DNA from: CAG-217 sp963605415
Lineage (GTDB): Bacteria > Bacillota > Clostridia > Oscillospirales > Acutalibacteraceae
Length of the DNA: 64,000 nt
Direction of reading: 5' to 3'
NCBI GenBank assembly: GCA_963605415.1
Contig: CAVCUL010000005.1
Location: 62,001-126,000, forward strand
The position numbers and the translations under genes are program-made. Below, piece by piece: positions 1-8,730 of the stretch (the stretch's first letter is position 1; each line of letters opens with the position of its first letter). The notes under the pieces were generated by a model that was not told the DNA's origin, made no database searches, and saw only the letters and a program-made list of their open reading frames with translations.

Positions 1-1
1 C

Positions 2-1297
2 GGCAATTTCTATGTGGTGCTGGATCCGGAAATGCCCGCCGAGCGGGTAAATAAGATTTTGCGCACCTTGCAGCCCACGGCGCTGATCTGCGATGAGACC
101 CACAAGGATGACCCGGCGGGACTGGAGTATGACGGCAAGGTGTACAGCGCAGAGGCGCTGGCGGCCGGTCAGGCGCAGCCGGAACTTTTACAGGCGGTGC
201 GCCGCCGTATGATCGATACAGACCCGGCCTATGCCATCTTCACCTCCGGCTCCACCGGCAACCCTAAGGGCGTGGTGGTGAACCACCGCAGCGTGCTGGC
301 CTATTCCGCCTGGGCGGCCGATACCTTTGGTATCAGCGAAAAGACCATCTTTGGCAATCAAACGCCCTTTTATTTCAGTATGTCGGTGACAGATATTTAC
401 GCCACCATTCGTACAGGGGCCCAGCTGCATGTGATCCCCAAGTCGTATTTCTCTTTCCCGGCGCTGCTGATCCGCTATCTGAATGAGCGGCAGGTGAACA
501 CCATTTACTGGGTGCCCTCCGCCCTGTCCATTGTGGCCAACTTAAAGGTGCTGGATTTTATGATGGCGGAGCATATCGAAAAGGTGCTGTTTGCCGGTGA
601 GGTTATGCCGGCCAAGCAGCTGAATTACTGGCGCAGTAAGTACCCGAACGCCCTGTTTGCCAACCTGTTTGGTCCGACGGAAACCACGGACATTTGCACC
701 TACTACATTGTGGATCGGGAGATCCGGGACACGGAGAGCGTGCCCATCGGCATTGCCTGCGACAACTGCGACAGCTTTGTGGTCACCGAGGACGGGCGCC
801 TGGCCGGGATCGGCGAGGAGGGCGAGCTGTACGCCAGGGGCTCGTTCCTGGCGATGGGCTACTATAACGACCCGGACAAGACGGCGGCTGCTTTTGTGCA
901 AAACCCGCTGCAAAGCCACTACCCGGAGCGGGTGTATAAAACCGGCGATCTGGTGCGCTGGAATGCGCAGGGCGAGCTGATCTATCTCTCCCGCCGAGAC
1001 TTCCAGATTAAGCACATGGGCTACCGTATTGAACTGGGCGAGATCGAGGCCGCGGCCACGGCCCAGCCGGGGGTGGATGTGTCCGTGTGCCTGTACGACC
1101 AAGCGGCGGATCAGCTGATCCTGATCTATGTGGGCGCTAAGGCGGAGCAGGACACCGTGCGGCAGGCATTGCAGGCGGCGCTGCCCGCATATATGCTGCC
1201 GGCTAAGGTCATTCAGGCCAAGACCATTCCCTACAACCAAAACGGCAAGACCGACCGCAAGGCGCTGGCTGCCGCATACTTTAACAAGGCTGACTAA
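2..1297 (+). CDS. DltA-like amino acid adenylation enzyme (5' end outside window)
   Basis: ANL-superfamily adenylating enzyme that would activate an amino acid, probably D-alanine, with ATP and load it on the carrier protein encoded next. The reading frame is open from base 2, so the true start lies upstream and the N-terminal portion is missing. Visible core motifs: FTSGSTGNPKG (P-loop A3), FGPTETTD (A5), YKTGDLVRW (A7), IKHMGYRIELGEIE (A8) and the C-terminal catalytic lysine context NQNGKTDRKAL (A10). It is stand-alone, with no condensation or thioesterase domain, as in DltA. It is followed after 44 bp by a carrier protein, then by MBOAT and SGNH-like genes, the gene set of teichoic acid D-alanylation. 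The substrate is inferred from context; another amino acid or acyl group is possible. Confidence 0.85.
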   Translation, partial: GNFYVVLDPEMPAERVNKILRTLQPTALICDETHKDDPAGLEYDGKVYSAEALAAGQAQPELLQAVRRRMIDTDPAYAIFTSGSTGNPKGVVVNHRSVLAYSAWAADTFGISEKTIFGNQTPFYFSMSVTDIYATIRTGAQLHVIPKSYFSFPALLIRYLNERQVNTIYWVPSALSIVANLKVLDFMMAEHIEKVLFAGEVMPAKQLNYWRSKYPNALFANLFGPTETTDICTYYIVDREIRDTESVPIGIACDNCDSFVVTEDGRLAGIGEEGELYARGSFLAMGYYNDPDKTAAAFVQNPLQSHYPERVYKTGDLVRWNAQGELIYLSRRDFQIKHMGYRIELGEIEAAATAQPGVDVSVCLYDQAADQLILIYVGAKAEQDTVRQALQAALPAYMLPAKVIQAKTIPYNQNGKTDRKALAAAYFNKAD

Positions 1298-1341
1298 AGT
1301 TCATTCAAAAATTTATATATAATGAAAAAGGAGAACTGAAA

Positions 1342-1569
1342 ATGGAAGAATTATTGGAGATCTTGGAAGAAATCAAACCCGGCGTAGACTTTAAGACCGA
1401 GACCCACCTGATCGACAACAAGGTGTTTGACTCCCTGGCGATCATGGCGCTGGTGGCAAAGCTCAGTGATGAATTCGATGTGGAGATTACGCCCTTGATG
1501 ATCGTGCCGGAGAACTTTCAGTCCGCCCAGGCTATGTGGCGGATGATCGAGAAATTGCAGGACGAATAA
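1342..1569 (+). CDS. DltC-like acyl/aminoacyl carrier protein
   Basis: 75-residue acidic carrier protein of the ACP/PCP fold. The motif FDSLAIM places the phosphopantetheine-accepting serine at residue 31 (D30-S31-L32). Size matches DltC and other stand-alone carriers of about 75-80 aa. It is preceded by AAAGGAG about 9 bases before the ATG. It sits between the adenylation enzyme and the MBOAT transferase, so it most likely ferries the activated residue to the membrane. A general fatty-acid ACP is unlikely in this context. Confidence 0.85.
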   Translation: MEELLEILEEIKPGVDFKTETHLIDNKVFDSLAIMALVAKLSDEFDVEITPLMIVPENFQSAQAMWRMIEKLQDE

Positions 1570-1594
1570 AAATCATACATAAGGTAAGCAAGCT

Positions 1595-3181
1595 ATGTCG
1601 TTTACATCATTTTTGTATTTTCTCTTTGTCGGTGGTACATTGCTGCTCTATACACTGGCTCCCAAGCGGGTTAAGTGGTGTGTGCTGCTGGGTGCCAGCG
1701 CGGTCTATTATGTAATGGCAGCGAGGCTGCGCACCCTGTGGCTGGTGGCAGCCATCGTTATTGTGTACGGCGGCGGGCTGCTGCTGGGCCACCTGAACGA
1801 GCAGGGCAAAGCCCTGCGCAAGGCGGCTGCCGACAAAGAGGAAAAGAAACAAATTCGTAAAAAATATGACGCCAAAAAGCGCGCGGTGGTCACCGTGGCA
1901 GTGCTGGGCGTCTTTGGGCTGTTAATTGCCTTAAAATATGTAAATTTCCTGGGAGAGAGCGCCTACGGAATTGCCGCGCTGTTTGGCAGCATGAGCACCT
2001 ATCAGCCGGTGCAAATTCTGCTGCCCCTGGGTATCTCTTACTATACTCTGTGCGCCGTCAGCTATGTGGTGGATGTGTACAGAGGCAAGTATAAGCCGGA
2101 GCGCAACTTCTTCAAGCTGGCGCTGTTTCTCAGCTTTTTCCCCCAAATGACGGAGGGTCCCATCGGCAAGTATGAGATCATGATGCCCCGGCTGGTAGAG
2201 GGTCACGGCTTTGACTTTGAGCGGGACGCCCAGGCGGTGATGCGCATTTTTTGGGGTATGTTCAAGAAGATGGTCATTGCCGACCGGGCCAACCTATTTG
2301 TTACCGGCGTGTTTGACAACGGCGACCAGGCCGGGTCTATGGTGCTGCTGGGCACCCTGCTTTATACCGTGCAGATCTACTGCGAATTCTCCGGCTGTAT
2401 GGACATTGTGTGCGCCACCGGCCAGTTGTTTGGGGTGGAAATGCAGGAGAACTTCCGCCGCCCCATCTTCTCCAAAACCATCAACGAGTTTTGGCAGCGG
2501 TGGCACATTACCCTGGGCGCGTGGATCAAGGAGTATGTGTTCTTCTCTGTGTCCCTGTCCAAGTGGTTGATGAACCTGAGCAAGCACACCAGAAAGAAGC
2601 TCAGCGATTATTTCGCCAACCTGGTGCCTATGACCTTTGCGCTGTTTTGCGTGTGGTTCTTTAACGGCATTTGGCACGGCGCCAGCTGGAAGTATGTGCT
2701 CTATGGGCTGTATTACTACATCTTAATGATGATCGGTATGTACCTGCGCCCGGTGTGGGACAAGCTGCTGCACGCGCTGCATATTGCACCGGAGAGCAAG
2801 GGCTTTGCCCTGTTTCAGATGGTGCGCACTTTCCTGATCGTCAATGTGGGTATGATGTTGTTCCGTTGCCACACCATTACCCAGTGGGGGCAGAGCCTGG
2901 CGCGGATCTTTACGGACTTTGACGCCGCCTGCCTGACGGACGGCACGGTGCTGTCCCTGGGTAACGACTGGCAGGACTTCCTGATTATGGGTGTCGGCGT
3001 GCTGGTTGTAGGCATTGTAGAGGTGCTGCAAGAGAAAGGCCACACCATACGCACGGAGCTGACCCGCCGCCCGGTGGTGCTGCGGTACGCGGTGTTTTTG
3101 TCGCTGATTATCGGTGTGATCGTCTTTGGCGCCTACGGCACCGGGTATGAGACGGTAGCGCCTATTTACGGCCAATTCTAA
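1595..3181 (+). CDS. MBOAT family O-acyltransferase (DltB/AlgI-like)
   Basis: 528-residue polytopic membrane protein of the MBOAT family, related to DltB and to AlgI/PatA polysaccharide O-acetylation proteins. Conserved family histidines are visible in FWQRWHITL (His304) and in GIWHGASW (His361, the presumed catalytic one). About ten hydrophobic segments are spread along the length, with a charged cytoplasmic loop rich in K/E near residues 70-95. It starts 25 bp after the carrier protein gene. In the Dlt model it takes the residue from the carrier protein and passes it to the outside face. At 528 aa it is longer than typical DltB (about 400 aa) and closer to AlgI-type proteins, so the acyl group may differ from D-alanine. 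Confidence 0.88.
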   Translation: MSFTSFLYFLFVGGTLLLYTLAPKRVKWCVLLGASAVYYVMAARLRTLWLVAAIVIVYGGGLLLGHLNEQGKALRKAAADKEEKKQIRKKYDAKKRAVVTVAVLGVFGLLIALKYVNFLGESAYGIAALFGSMSTYQPVQILLPLGISYYTLCAVSYVVDVYRGKYKPERNFFKLALFLSFFPQMTEGPIGKYEIMMPRLVEGHGFDFERDAQAVMRIFWGMFKKMVIADRANLFVTGVFDNGDQAGSMVLLGTLLYTVQIYCEFSGCMDIVCATGQLFGVEMQENFRRPIFSKTINEFWQRWHITLGAWIKEYVFFSVSLSKWLMNLSKHTRKKLSDYFANLVPMTFALFCVWFFNGIWHGASWKYVLYGLYYYILMMIGMYLRPVWDKLLHALHIAPESKGFALFQMVRTFLIVNVGMMLFRCHTITQWGQSLARIFTDFDAACLTDGTVLSLGNDWQDFLIMGVGVLVVGIVEVLQEKGHTIRTELTRRPVVLRYAVFLSLIIGVIVFGAYGTGYETVAPIYGQF

Positions 3182-3193
3182 GGAGGGTGCATC

Positions 3194-4192
3194 ATGACTG
3201 CAAAGACCAAGTTGATATTGAAAAATTGCACCCGCCTGGTGTCCTTTGTTCTGATCTTGCTGCTTTTGCTCTATAGCATTTCCTTTTTGCTGGAGCCAAA
3301 GAACAATGACGACGCAGCCGGGTTCGTGAACCCCAACGCCGGTGGCTATCTGTCGCTGGAAAAGGACACGCTGGATGTGTTTATCGTGGGCAACAGCGAC
3401 GCTTACAGCGGCTTTTCGCCTATGGAGATGTGGAAGGCCTATGGCTTTACCTCTTATGTCAGCGGTACCGGCAAGCAACTGATCGGCGAGTCTATGCGCA
3501 CAGTAGAGTCCTGTTTGGAAAACCAAAAGCCAAAGGTGGTGATTTTGGAGACGGATCTGTTGTATACCAGGTCCAACTCTTTAAAGATTATTGCTCGGGA
3601 TGTGCGTAAACAGGTGTATAGCCAATTCAGCGTACTGGACTACCACGATCGGTGGAAGCAATTTGACTTCAAAACTGCTGTGCAGAAAAAGTCCTATTCC
3701 GCCCGTTTTGCCTCCAAGGGGCAGTTTGTGTCCGGCGCCAAGGTGCCGTACCGGGGTAAGGAATATATCAAAAAGACCAATAAGCGGGAGGAAATCAATC
3801 CGCTGTTTGTGCGCAAGCTGGATCAGCTGAACGCCCTGTGCAAGAAGAACGGCGCCCAGCTGATCCTGGTGCAGGTGCCGTCCCAGACCACCTGGACCTA
3901 CGCCCGCCACAATGCGGTTAGTGATTATGCCAAGAAAAACGGCATTCCATTCCTGGATATGGATTTGAAGCGTAAGGAGATCGGCTTTAGCTGGAAAACG
4001 GACAGCCGGGACGGCGGCAACCACCTGAACTGCTACGGCGCCAAAAAGGTGTCGCTCTATGTGGGGCAGTACATTAAGGACCATGTGCAGCTGGAGGACA
4101 AACGCCAAAACCCGGTCTACGCCGGGTGGAACGACGACTACACCGCCTATATCAAGCACCTGGCAGAGGGCGGAGATGTGGAAAAGCGCTAA
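3194..4192 (+). CDS. Membrane-anchored SGNH-like protein (DltD-like role)
   Basis: 332-residue protein with one N-terminal membrane anchor (about residues 15-33) and an extracellular SGNH/GDSL-like fold. A nucleophile-type motif VGNSDAYSG puts the candidate serine at residue 68, and DGGNHLN near the C terminus supplies the Asp273 and His277 expected for the acid and base. It is the last gene of the Dlt-like operon, starting 13 bp after the MBOAT stop with an AAGGAGGG binding site. In DltD and AlgX/AlgJ systems this partner performs or assists the final transfer to the wall polymer. I infer the same role; overall similarity to classical DltD is not obvious by eye. Confidence 0.7.
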   Translation: MTAKTKLILKNCTRLVSFVLILLLLLYSISFLLEPKNNDDAAGFVNPNAGGYLSLEKDTLDVFIVGNSDAYSGFSPMEMWKAYGFTSYVSGTGKQLIGESMRTVESCLENQKPKVVILETDLLYTRSNSLKIIARDVRKQVYSQFSVLDYHDRWKQFDFKTAVQKKSYSARFASKGQFVSGAKVPYRGKEYIKKTNKREEINPLFVRKLDQLNALCKKNGAQLILVQVPSQTTWTYARHNAVSDYAKKNGIPFLDMDLKRKEIGFSWKTDSRDGGNHLNCYGAKKVSLYVGQYIKDHVQLEDKRQNPVYAGWNDDYTAYIKHLAEGGDVEKR

Positions 4193-4316
4193 GGCTCTAC
4201 GGCCGGGAAAAACAGCGCCTCCGCGCCGAAAGGTCGGCACAAAAAAGAGCAGCCCCATACCGGTGACCCTTACGGCACCACCGCAAAGGCGGCCCCAAAA
4301 CAGTAAAATGTAAATG

Positions 4317-4352
4317 CCTGTCACAGTGTTTGGCACTGTGGCAGGTTTTTTT
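4317..4352 (+). terminator. Rho-independent terminator after Dlt-like operon
   Basis: Arms CCTGTCACAGTG and CACTGTGGCAGG form a 12-bp stem with one G-U pair, followed directly by seven Ts. It lies about 125 bp after the last gene of the operon. The stretch 4193-4316 before it contains nothing recognisable. Confidence 0.85.
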
Positions 4353-4502
4353 GTTTTGACGGCCAAACTTTACCGATTCTTTAGATTTCCTTTGCCCGGC
4401 TTTTAGGAATGTGTGGTTAAATGTGTACAACGGGTTTTCCGTTGGGGATTTTTGTGGTACAATGGAGCAAGCACTTTGTATCACTTAAGGGAGATGAGAG
4501 CA

Positions 4503-5192
4503 ATGTTTACGGTATTGGTGTGTGATGATGACGCGGCGATCTTAGAGTCCCTGCGCATTTATCTCAGCCAGGAGGGTTACCGGGTGCTGTGCGCCCGGGA
4601 CGGGCTGGAGGCACTGGAGCAGGTACAGGGGGAGGAGATCCACTGTATGGTGCTGGATATTATGATGCCCCGGCTGGATGGGCTAAAGACCACATTAAAG
4701 CTGCGGGAGAAGTACAACTTTCCCATTATTCTGCTGTCGGCCAAAAGCGAGGACACGGACAAGATCGCCGGCCTGGGCTTTGGCGCCGATGATTATGTGA
4801 CCAAGCCCTTTAACCCGCTGGAGCTGACCGCCCGGGTCAAGAGCCAAATTCGCCGCTATGTGCGCCTGGGCAGCCTGGAAGTGCGGGAGAACCAGCTGGT
4901 CACCGGCGGTCTGGTGCTGGACACGGATACCAAGACGGTGACGGTAGACGGCGACCCGGTACGGCTGACCGCCCGGGAGTATAAGATATTGGAATATCTG
5001 ATGCACAATATGGGCCGCGTGCTCTCCAGTGCCCAGATCTATGAAGCGGTATGGAACGAACCGGCCTACGGCACGGAAAAGACCGTGACGGTGCACATTC
5101 GCAACATTCGTGAAAAGATCGAGATCAACCCCAAGGAGCCCAAATACTTAAAGGTGGTGTATGGACTTGGATACAAAGTGGAAAAGTGTTAG
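4503..5192 (+). CDS. OmpR/PhoB-family response regulator
   Basis: 229-residue two-component response regulator. The receiver domain (residues 1-115) has the acidic pocket CDDD at 7-10, the phospho-acceptor Asp52 in VLDIMMP, and the conserved lysine in TKPF near 102. The C-terminal winged-helix DNA-binding domain (about 130-229) ends with the typical VHIRNIREKIE and VYGLGYK motifs. I chose the ATG at 4503 because the protein then begins directly with the receiver strand and AAGGGAG lies upstream; a longer open frame from 4413 has no homologous sequence. The sensor kinase gene begins inside its 3' end (32-nt overlap), so the two are co-expressed. A weak promoter (TTTCCG, 16 bp, TACAAT at 4458-4463) may drive the pair. 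Confidence 0.93.
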   Translation: MFTVLVCDDDAAILESLRIYLSQEGYRVLCARDGLEALEQVQGEEIHCMVLDIMMPRLDGLKTTLKLREKYNFPIILLSAKSEDTDKIAGLGFGADDYVTKPFNPLELTARVKSQIRRYVRLGSLEVRENQLVTGGLVLDTDTKTVTVDGDPVRLTAREYKILEYLMHNMGRVLSSAQIYEAVWNEPAYGTEKTVTVHIRNIREKIEINPKEPKYLKVVYGLGYKVEKC

Positions 5193-7776
5193 AGAAAGCG
5201 GCGGCTTTAAGGCGCTGTGCGTGGTGCTCTCTATGGTGCTGGCCTTTAGTTCGGTGGCGCTGCTGGGCGCCGTGATGCGGATCAGCGGCCTGTATAATGA
5301 CGACGCATTTACCGATGCGTCCGTAGCGAAAGAGGGAAGCCTGGTACAGACCACGATCTTCCAATCGGAGCTGGATGTGATTGTCAATGATATCGCGCTG
5401 CTGGCGGGGCAAAAGCAGCTGCAACAAAAGGTGGCTGCCCTGAAGAAAGCCAAGGCGGACAGCGTGGCTGCCGCGCTGGAGCAGTATAAGAAGGACCAGG
5501 CCGCGGCCATTCGCAAAACGCTGGTGTTCTATGCCGGGCTGAAAAATCAGAATATTACAAATATCGGCAAGGATATACCCAATTATAAAGTGCCCACCAA
5601 GACCATCAAGAAAGTGGTGGCGGAGGATCGGGACGCACCGGGGCTGATCCGGGATCTGCAACAGATCGTCAACGGCACCCGGGCGGGGGAGGATTATCTG
5701 CCCTATTTGCAGCTGGCGAATTGGCTGCGCAGTTCCGACGGTGTGGAGTATTACAATGATAGTGACATGCAGGATGATCCGGACGATCTGACCTGCTATT
5801 ACACGGTCACTTTTACGGTGGACGGCCAAACGGTAGAAGCGAACGAGTACGATGCCGACCAGACCCTGAGCGATACGATCAAATCCGCAGAGACCCACAT
5901 TAAAAAGCTCTATGACAAAATGGTGGTGGGGCCGTACCAATCTGCTGCCGACAGCCAGCAGGATATGCGCCAAAATTTGCAAGCGCTGCAATGCCTGCAA
6001 TACTATGCCGAGGACAATACCACCGGCCAGGTGGTCAGTCAGTTGGCAGAGGGCAAATCGCCGGCGTCGCTAAAGAACGCGCCGGTGTACTATTCCAAGA
6101 CCAAAGCGGGGGAGAACCTGCGGGGCGCGGATTACGGTGCCCGCAATACCGACTCGGACGCTGCACAGTACCTGATGGGCACGGACATCAACATTTATGT
6201 GGGCATTGACCCCACCGTGGCCGGTGGCAACGATATGCTTCCGGATTTTGTGGACTTGAATGCCTTGTGCACCCGTATGCAAAATATGAATACCGTGGCA
6301 ATGACCGTAGCGGCTGCTTGCCTGGCGGTGCTGGCCCTTGCCTGTTTGGTGCTGGCCTGCCTGGGCTGCGGGCGCCGTGCCGGTACGGACGGTGTGCGCC
6401 TGCTGTGGATGGATTATATTCCCTTGGAGCTGCACACGGCGATCGTTGCAGCTGCGATTTTTGGACTGGGTTACTTGCTGATCGAGGGCGTGTTTAGCGA
6501 CCTGTTCCATTATTACGGCTACCAGATGAGTACCTTGAACTTTGGCTGGCTGTTCTTAGCGGGCTGCGGCGCTTTTGGCGCGGTGGCCTGGGGGCTGTAT
6601 GCAGAGCTGACCCTGTCCTTTGTGCGCCTTTGCAAGTCTAAAAAGCACCTGTATAAGGGCACGCTGCTGTATTATATTTGCTTAGGCGTTTGGCGCCTGC
6701 TTGTAAGACTGCACCGGTTCAACCGGCGTATGATCCGGAGTCTGGCCTACACCCCGCGGCACTTTAAGCGCAATATGGTCTTTTGCGCCGTGGGCTATCT
6801 GCTGATCAATATTGTATTGGCAGTGCTGTTTGGCGTATTTTTGGAATATGCACCCGTTAGCGTGCTGGTCGCTTTGGCGTTCTTGGCCTTTAATGGCTTT
6901 TGCGTGGGCTACGCGCTGCGCTTTTTGTTCCAGCTGGACCGGGTGATCGAGGCCGCAGCCAACCGCACGGATGTGGAGGCGGCAAATCTCCACCCGGCGC
7001 TGGCCGCTATGGCCGGCAGCCTGCGTTATACCAATCAGGAGTTGCACAACGCGGTGGACCAGGCAGTGCGGGACGAACGGCTGAAAACAGAACTGATCAC
7101 CAATGTGTCCCACGACTTAAAGACCCCCATTACTTCTATTATCACTTACACGGACCTGCTGTCCAAGTGCCCCCAGTCGGACGAAAAGGCTAAGGCGTAT
7201 ATGGCCGTTTTGACGGAGAAGAGCACCAAGCTGGCACGGCTGGTGGAGGATCTGATCGAGGCGTCCAAGCTGTCCTCCGGCAACATCACCCTGCACCCTA
7301 TGGTGCTGGATCTGGGCGAACTGACCGCCCAGGCTATCGGGGAGTACCAAAAGGAGTTTGAGGAGAACCGGCTGCAACTGGTGCTGGATCCGGATCTGCC
7401 CCGGGTGCAGGTGTTTGCAGACGGCTCTAAGACCTACCGGGTGCTGGAAAATCTGCTGCAAAATGCCGAGAAGTATTCTGCCGTGGACTCCCGGGTGTAT
7501 GTGCGGGTGTATCGGGAGGCGCAGTACGGCGTGTTTGAGATCAAGAACATCTCTGCCCAGCCGCTGAATATCTCACCCCAGGAGCTGACCCAGCGATTTG
7601 TGCGGGGCGACGCTTCCCGTACCAAGGAGGGCAACGGCCTGGGCCTGAGCATTGCCCAGGAACTGTGCAGCGCCCAGCAAGGGAAGTTAGAGCTGCTCAT
7701 TGACGGCGACCTGTTCAAGGCCCGGGTGTACCTGCCCTTGCCAAAGAGCGCCTTGCCCCAGGACACAGCGGAATAA
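5161..7776 (+). CDS. Sensor histidine kinase with large extracellular domain
   Basis: 871-residue membrane sensor kinase paired with the preceding regulator. Order: first membrane segment (about 20-42); an extracellular domain of about 330 residues rich in Asp, Gln and Tyr and resembling no sensor domain I can name; then a run of about six to seven membrane segments (about 380-600); a short linker; a HisKA dimerisation domain with the phospho-accepting His651 in NVSHDLKTP; and a HATPase_c domain with N-box NLLQNAEKYS and G-box GNGLGLS. The start at 5161 lies 32 nt inside the regulator gene. The size and the multi-helix block after the extracellular domain are unusual compared with two-helix sensors. 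The signal sensed is unknown. Confidence 0.9.
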   Translation: MDLDTKWKSVRESGGFKALCVVLSMVLAFSSVALLGAVMRISGLYNDDAFTDASVAKEGSLVQTTIFQSELDVIVNDIALLAGQKQLQQKVAALKKAKADSVAAALEQYKKDQAAAIRKTLVFYAGLKNQNITNIGKDIPNYKVPTKTIKKVVAEDRDAPGLIRDLQQIVNGTRAGEDYLPYLQLANWLRSSDGVEYYNDSDMQDDPDDLTCYYTVTFTVDGQTVEANEYDADQTLSDTIKSAETHIKKLYDKMVVGPYQSAADSQQDMRQNLQALQCLQYYAEDNTTGQVVSQLAEGKSPASLKNAPVYYSKTKAGENLRGADYGARNTDSDAAQYLMGTDINIYVGIDPTVAGGNDMLPDFVDLNALCTRMQNMNTVAMTVAAACLAVLALACLVLACLGCGRRAGTDGVRLLWMDYIPLELHTAIVAAAIFGLGYLLIEGVFSDLFHYYGYQMSTLNFGWLFLAGCGAFGAVAWGLYAELTLSFVRLCKSKKHLYKGTLLYYICLGVWRLLVRLHRFNRRMIRSLAYTPRHFKRNMVFCAVGYLLINIVLAVLFGVFLEYAPVSVLVALAFLAFNGFCVGYALRFLFQLDRVIEAAANRTDVEAANLHPALAAMAGSLRYTNQELHNAVDQAVRDERLKTELITNVSHDLKTPITSIITYTDLLSKCPQSDEKAKAYMAVLTEKSTKLARLVEDLIEASKLSSGNITLHPMVLDLGELTAQAIGEYQKEFEENRLQLVLDPDLPRVQVFADGSKTYRVLENLLQNAEKYSAVDSRVYVRVYREAQYGVFEIKNISAQPLNISPQELTQRFVRGDASRTKEGNGLGLSIAQELCSAQQGKLELLIDGDLFKARVYLPLPKSALPQDTAE

Positions 7777-7790
7777 CGCCACAGATAACA

Positions 7791-7825
7791 AAAGACAGTT
7801 GCCCATTTTGAGTAACTGTCTTTTT
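7791..7825. terminator. Bidirectional terminator between sensor kinase and HprK-like gene
   Basis: Arms AAAGACAGTT and AACTGTCTTT make a perfect 10-bp stem with a 13-nt loop. A T-run follows on the plus strand and the complementary A-run gives Ts on the minus strand. It lies between two convergent genes and probably serves both. Confidence 0.8.
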
Positions 7826-7838
7826 CATTTGCCTGTAT

Positions 7839-8564
7839 TTACTTTTTTTCTTTGTCTTTCGGCTTCATTGCGTTATAAGAGGTAAGCACCGCGTCGTCGC
7901 TGATGTTGCAGCCCAGTTCGTATAGGGGCACCTTGGCAAAGATGGCCTCCAGCATATCAAACAGCCGCTCCATAGCGTTTGGTCCCAGCTTGCGCACCGT
8001 TTGGGAGAAGATGTTGAACACTGCCTTTTTGGTGTCTGCCGGGTGGATAAAGTTCTTCTCCGCCCGCTCAAGAAAGCAAATGCCTGCCAGGGGAACCATA
8101 CCCGGGGTGGAGTAGTCGTACTTGCCGCTCCAGGGCGTGCCGCAGGCGTACACCCGGTCGCCCACCAGGCGAATGGCCGGTTTGTCGTCATTGAGCATAT
8201 ACGCCCGGTCGCCAAAGTGCTTGAGCCACAGGGCGGTGTGGGTGGATTTGCCGGTGCCGCTGTCTGCGGAAAAAGCGTAGGCCACGCCGTCCACCACCAC
8301 GCAGCTGGAGTGGAGCAGAATGCCCCGGAACTTGAGCAGCTGGGTGTAAAAATCCGAGCCGGTGAGCATATAGTACCAGTCGTCCCGGTTCATCTCCGGG
8401 TGCTCGGTCATGGCGTCCGTTACCCGCTGATCCTTTACATCAATGGTCATGTCCGCCGCCTGTGCCTCCTGGTTTTTGCAAAGGTAGGGGCGGGCTTGCT
8501 TTTCTGTTCTGCCGGTGGGGTGCTTGATCTCCACCACCAGCCCGGCAATATCGTAAAAAGGCAT
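7839..8564 (-). CDS. HPr kinase/phosphorylase-like P-loop protein
   Basis: 241-residue soluble protein with a Walker A motif SADSGTGKSTHT near residues 93-104, the arrangement found in the HprK/PEPCK-like P-loop fold, and a downstream LNDDKPAI segment that resembles the HprK-type Walker B region. It lacks the N-terminal domain and the HPr-binding signature of true HprK, so regulation of the phosphotransferase system cannot be claimed. Related proteins are often annotated only as HprK-like or SynChlorMet-associated. The ATG at 8564 is preceded by GAGGTG. It stands alone on the minus strand, convergent with the two-component operon. Confidence 0.65.
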   Translation of the reverse strand: MPFYDIAGLVVEIKHPTGRTEKQARPYLCKNQEAQAADMTIDVKDQRVTDAMTEHPEMNRDDWYYMLTGSDFYTQLLKFRGILLHSSCVVVDGVAYAFSADSGTGKSTHTALWLKHFGDRAYMLNDDKPAIRLVGDRVYACGTPWSGKYDYSTPGMVPLAGICFLERAEKNFIHPADTKKAVFNIFSQTVRKLGPNAMERLFDMLEAIFAKVPLYELGCNISDDAVLTSYNAMKPKDKEKK

Positions 8565-8656
8565 AGCTGCACCTCAATTCTATTCTTTAGTAGTATATAA
8601 GAAAAATCGCTCACCGTCAAGGCAAAATCTGCCTGGATTTTTTGCCGTTTCGACTC

Positions 8657-8705
8657 TTGACAAAATGAAAAAATCGGTGTATTCTATGCTATAGAACAAA
8701 TGTTC
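8657..8705 (+). promoter_or_regulatory. dinB promoter with LexA (SOS) box
   Basis: TTGACA (8657-8662), 17-bp spacer, TATTCT (8680-8685). The perfect dyad GAACAAATGTTC (8694-8705) matches the Gram-positive LexA/DinR site GAAC-N4-GTTC and covers the expected transcription start, so LexA would block initiation until DNA damage. Confidence 0.88.
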
Positions 8706-8730
8706 GATAGCGAGAAAGGAGCGACGGAAA

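Noticed and set aside
2723..3526. Minus-strand frame across the MBOAT and SGNH-like genes
   Set aside because: Antisense shadow of two well supported genes, with no ribosome site or recognisable domain.
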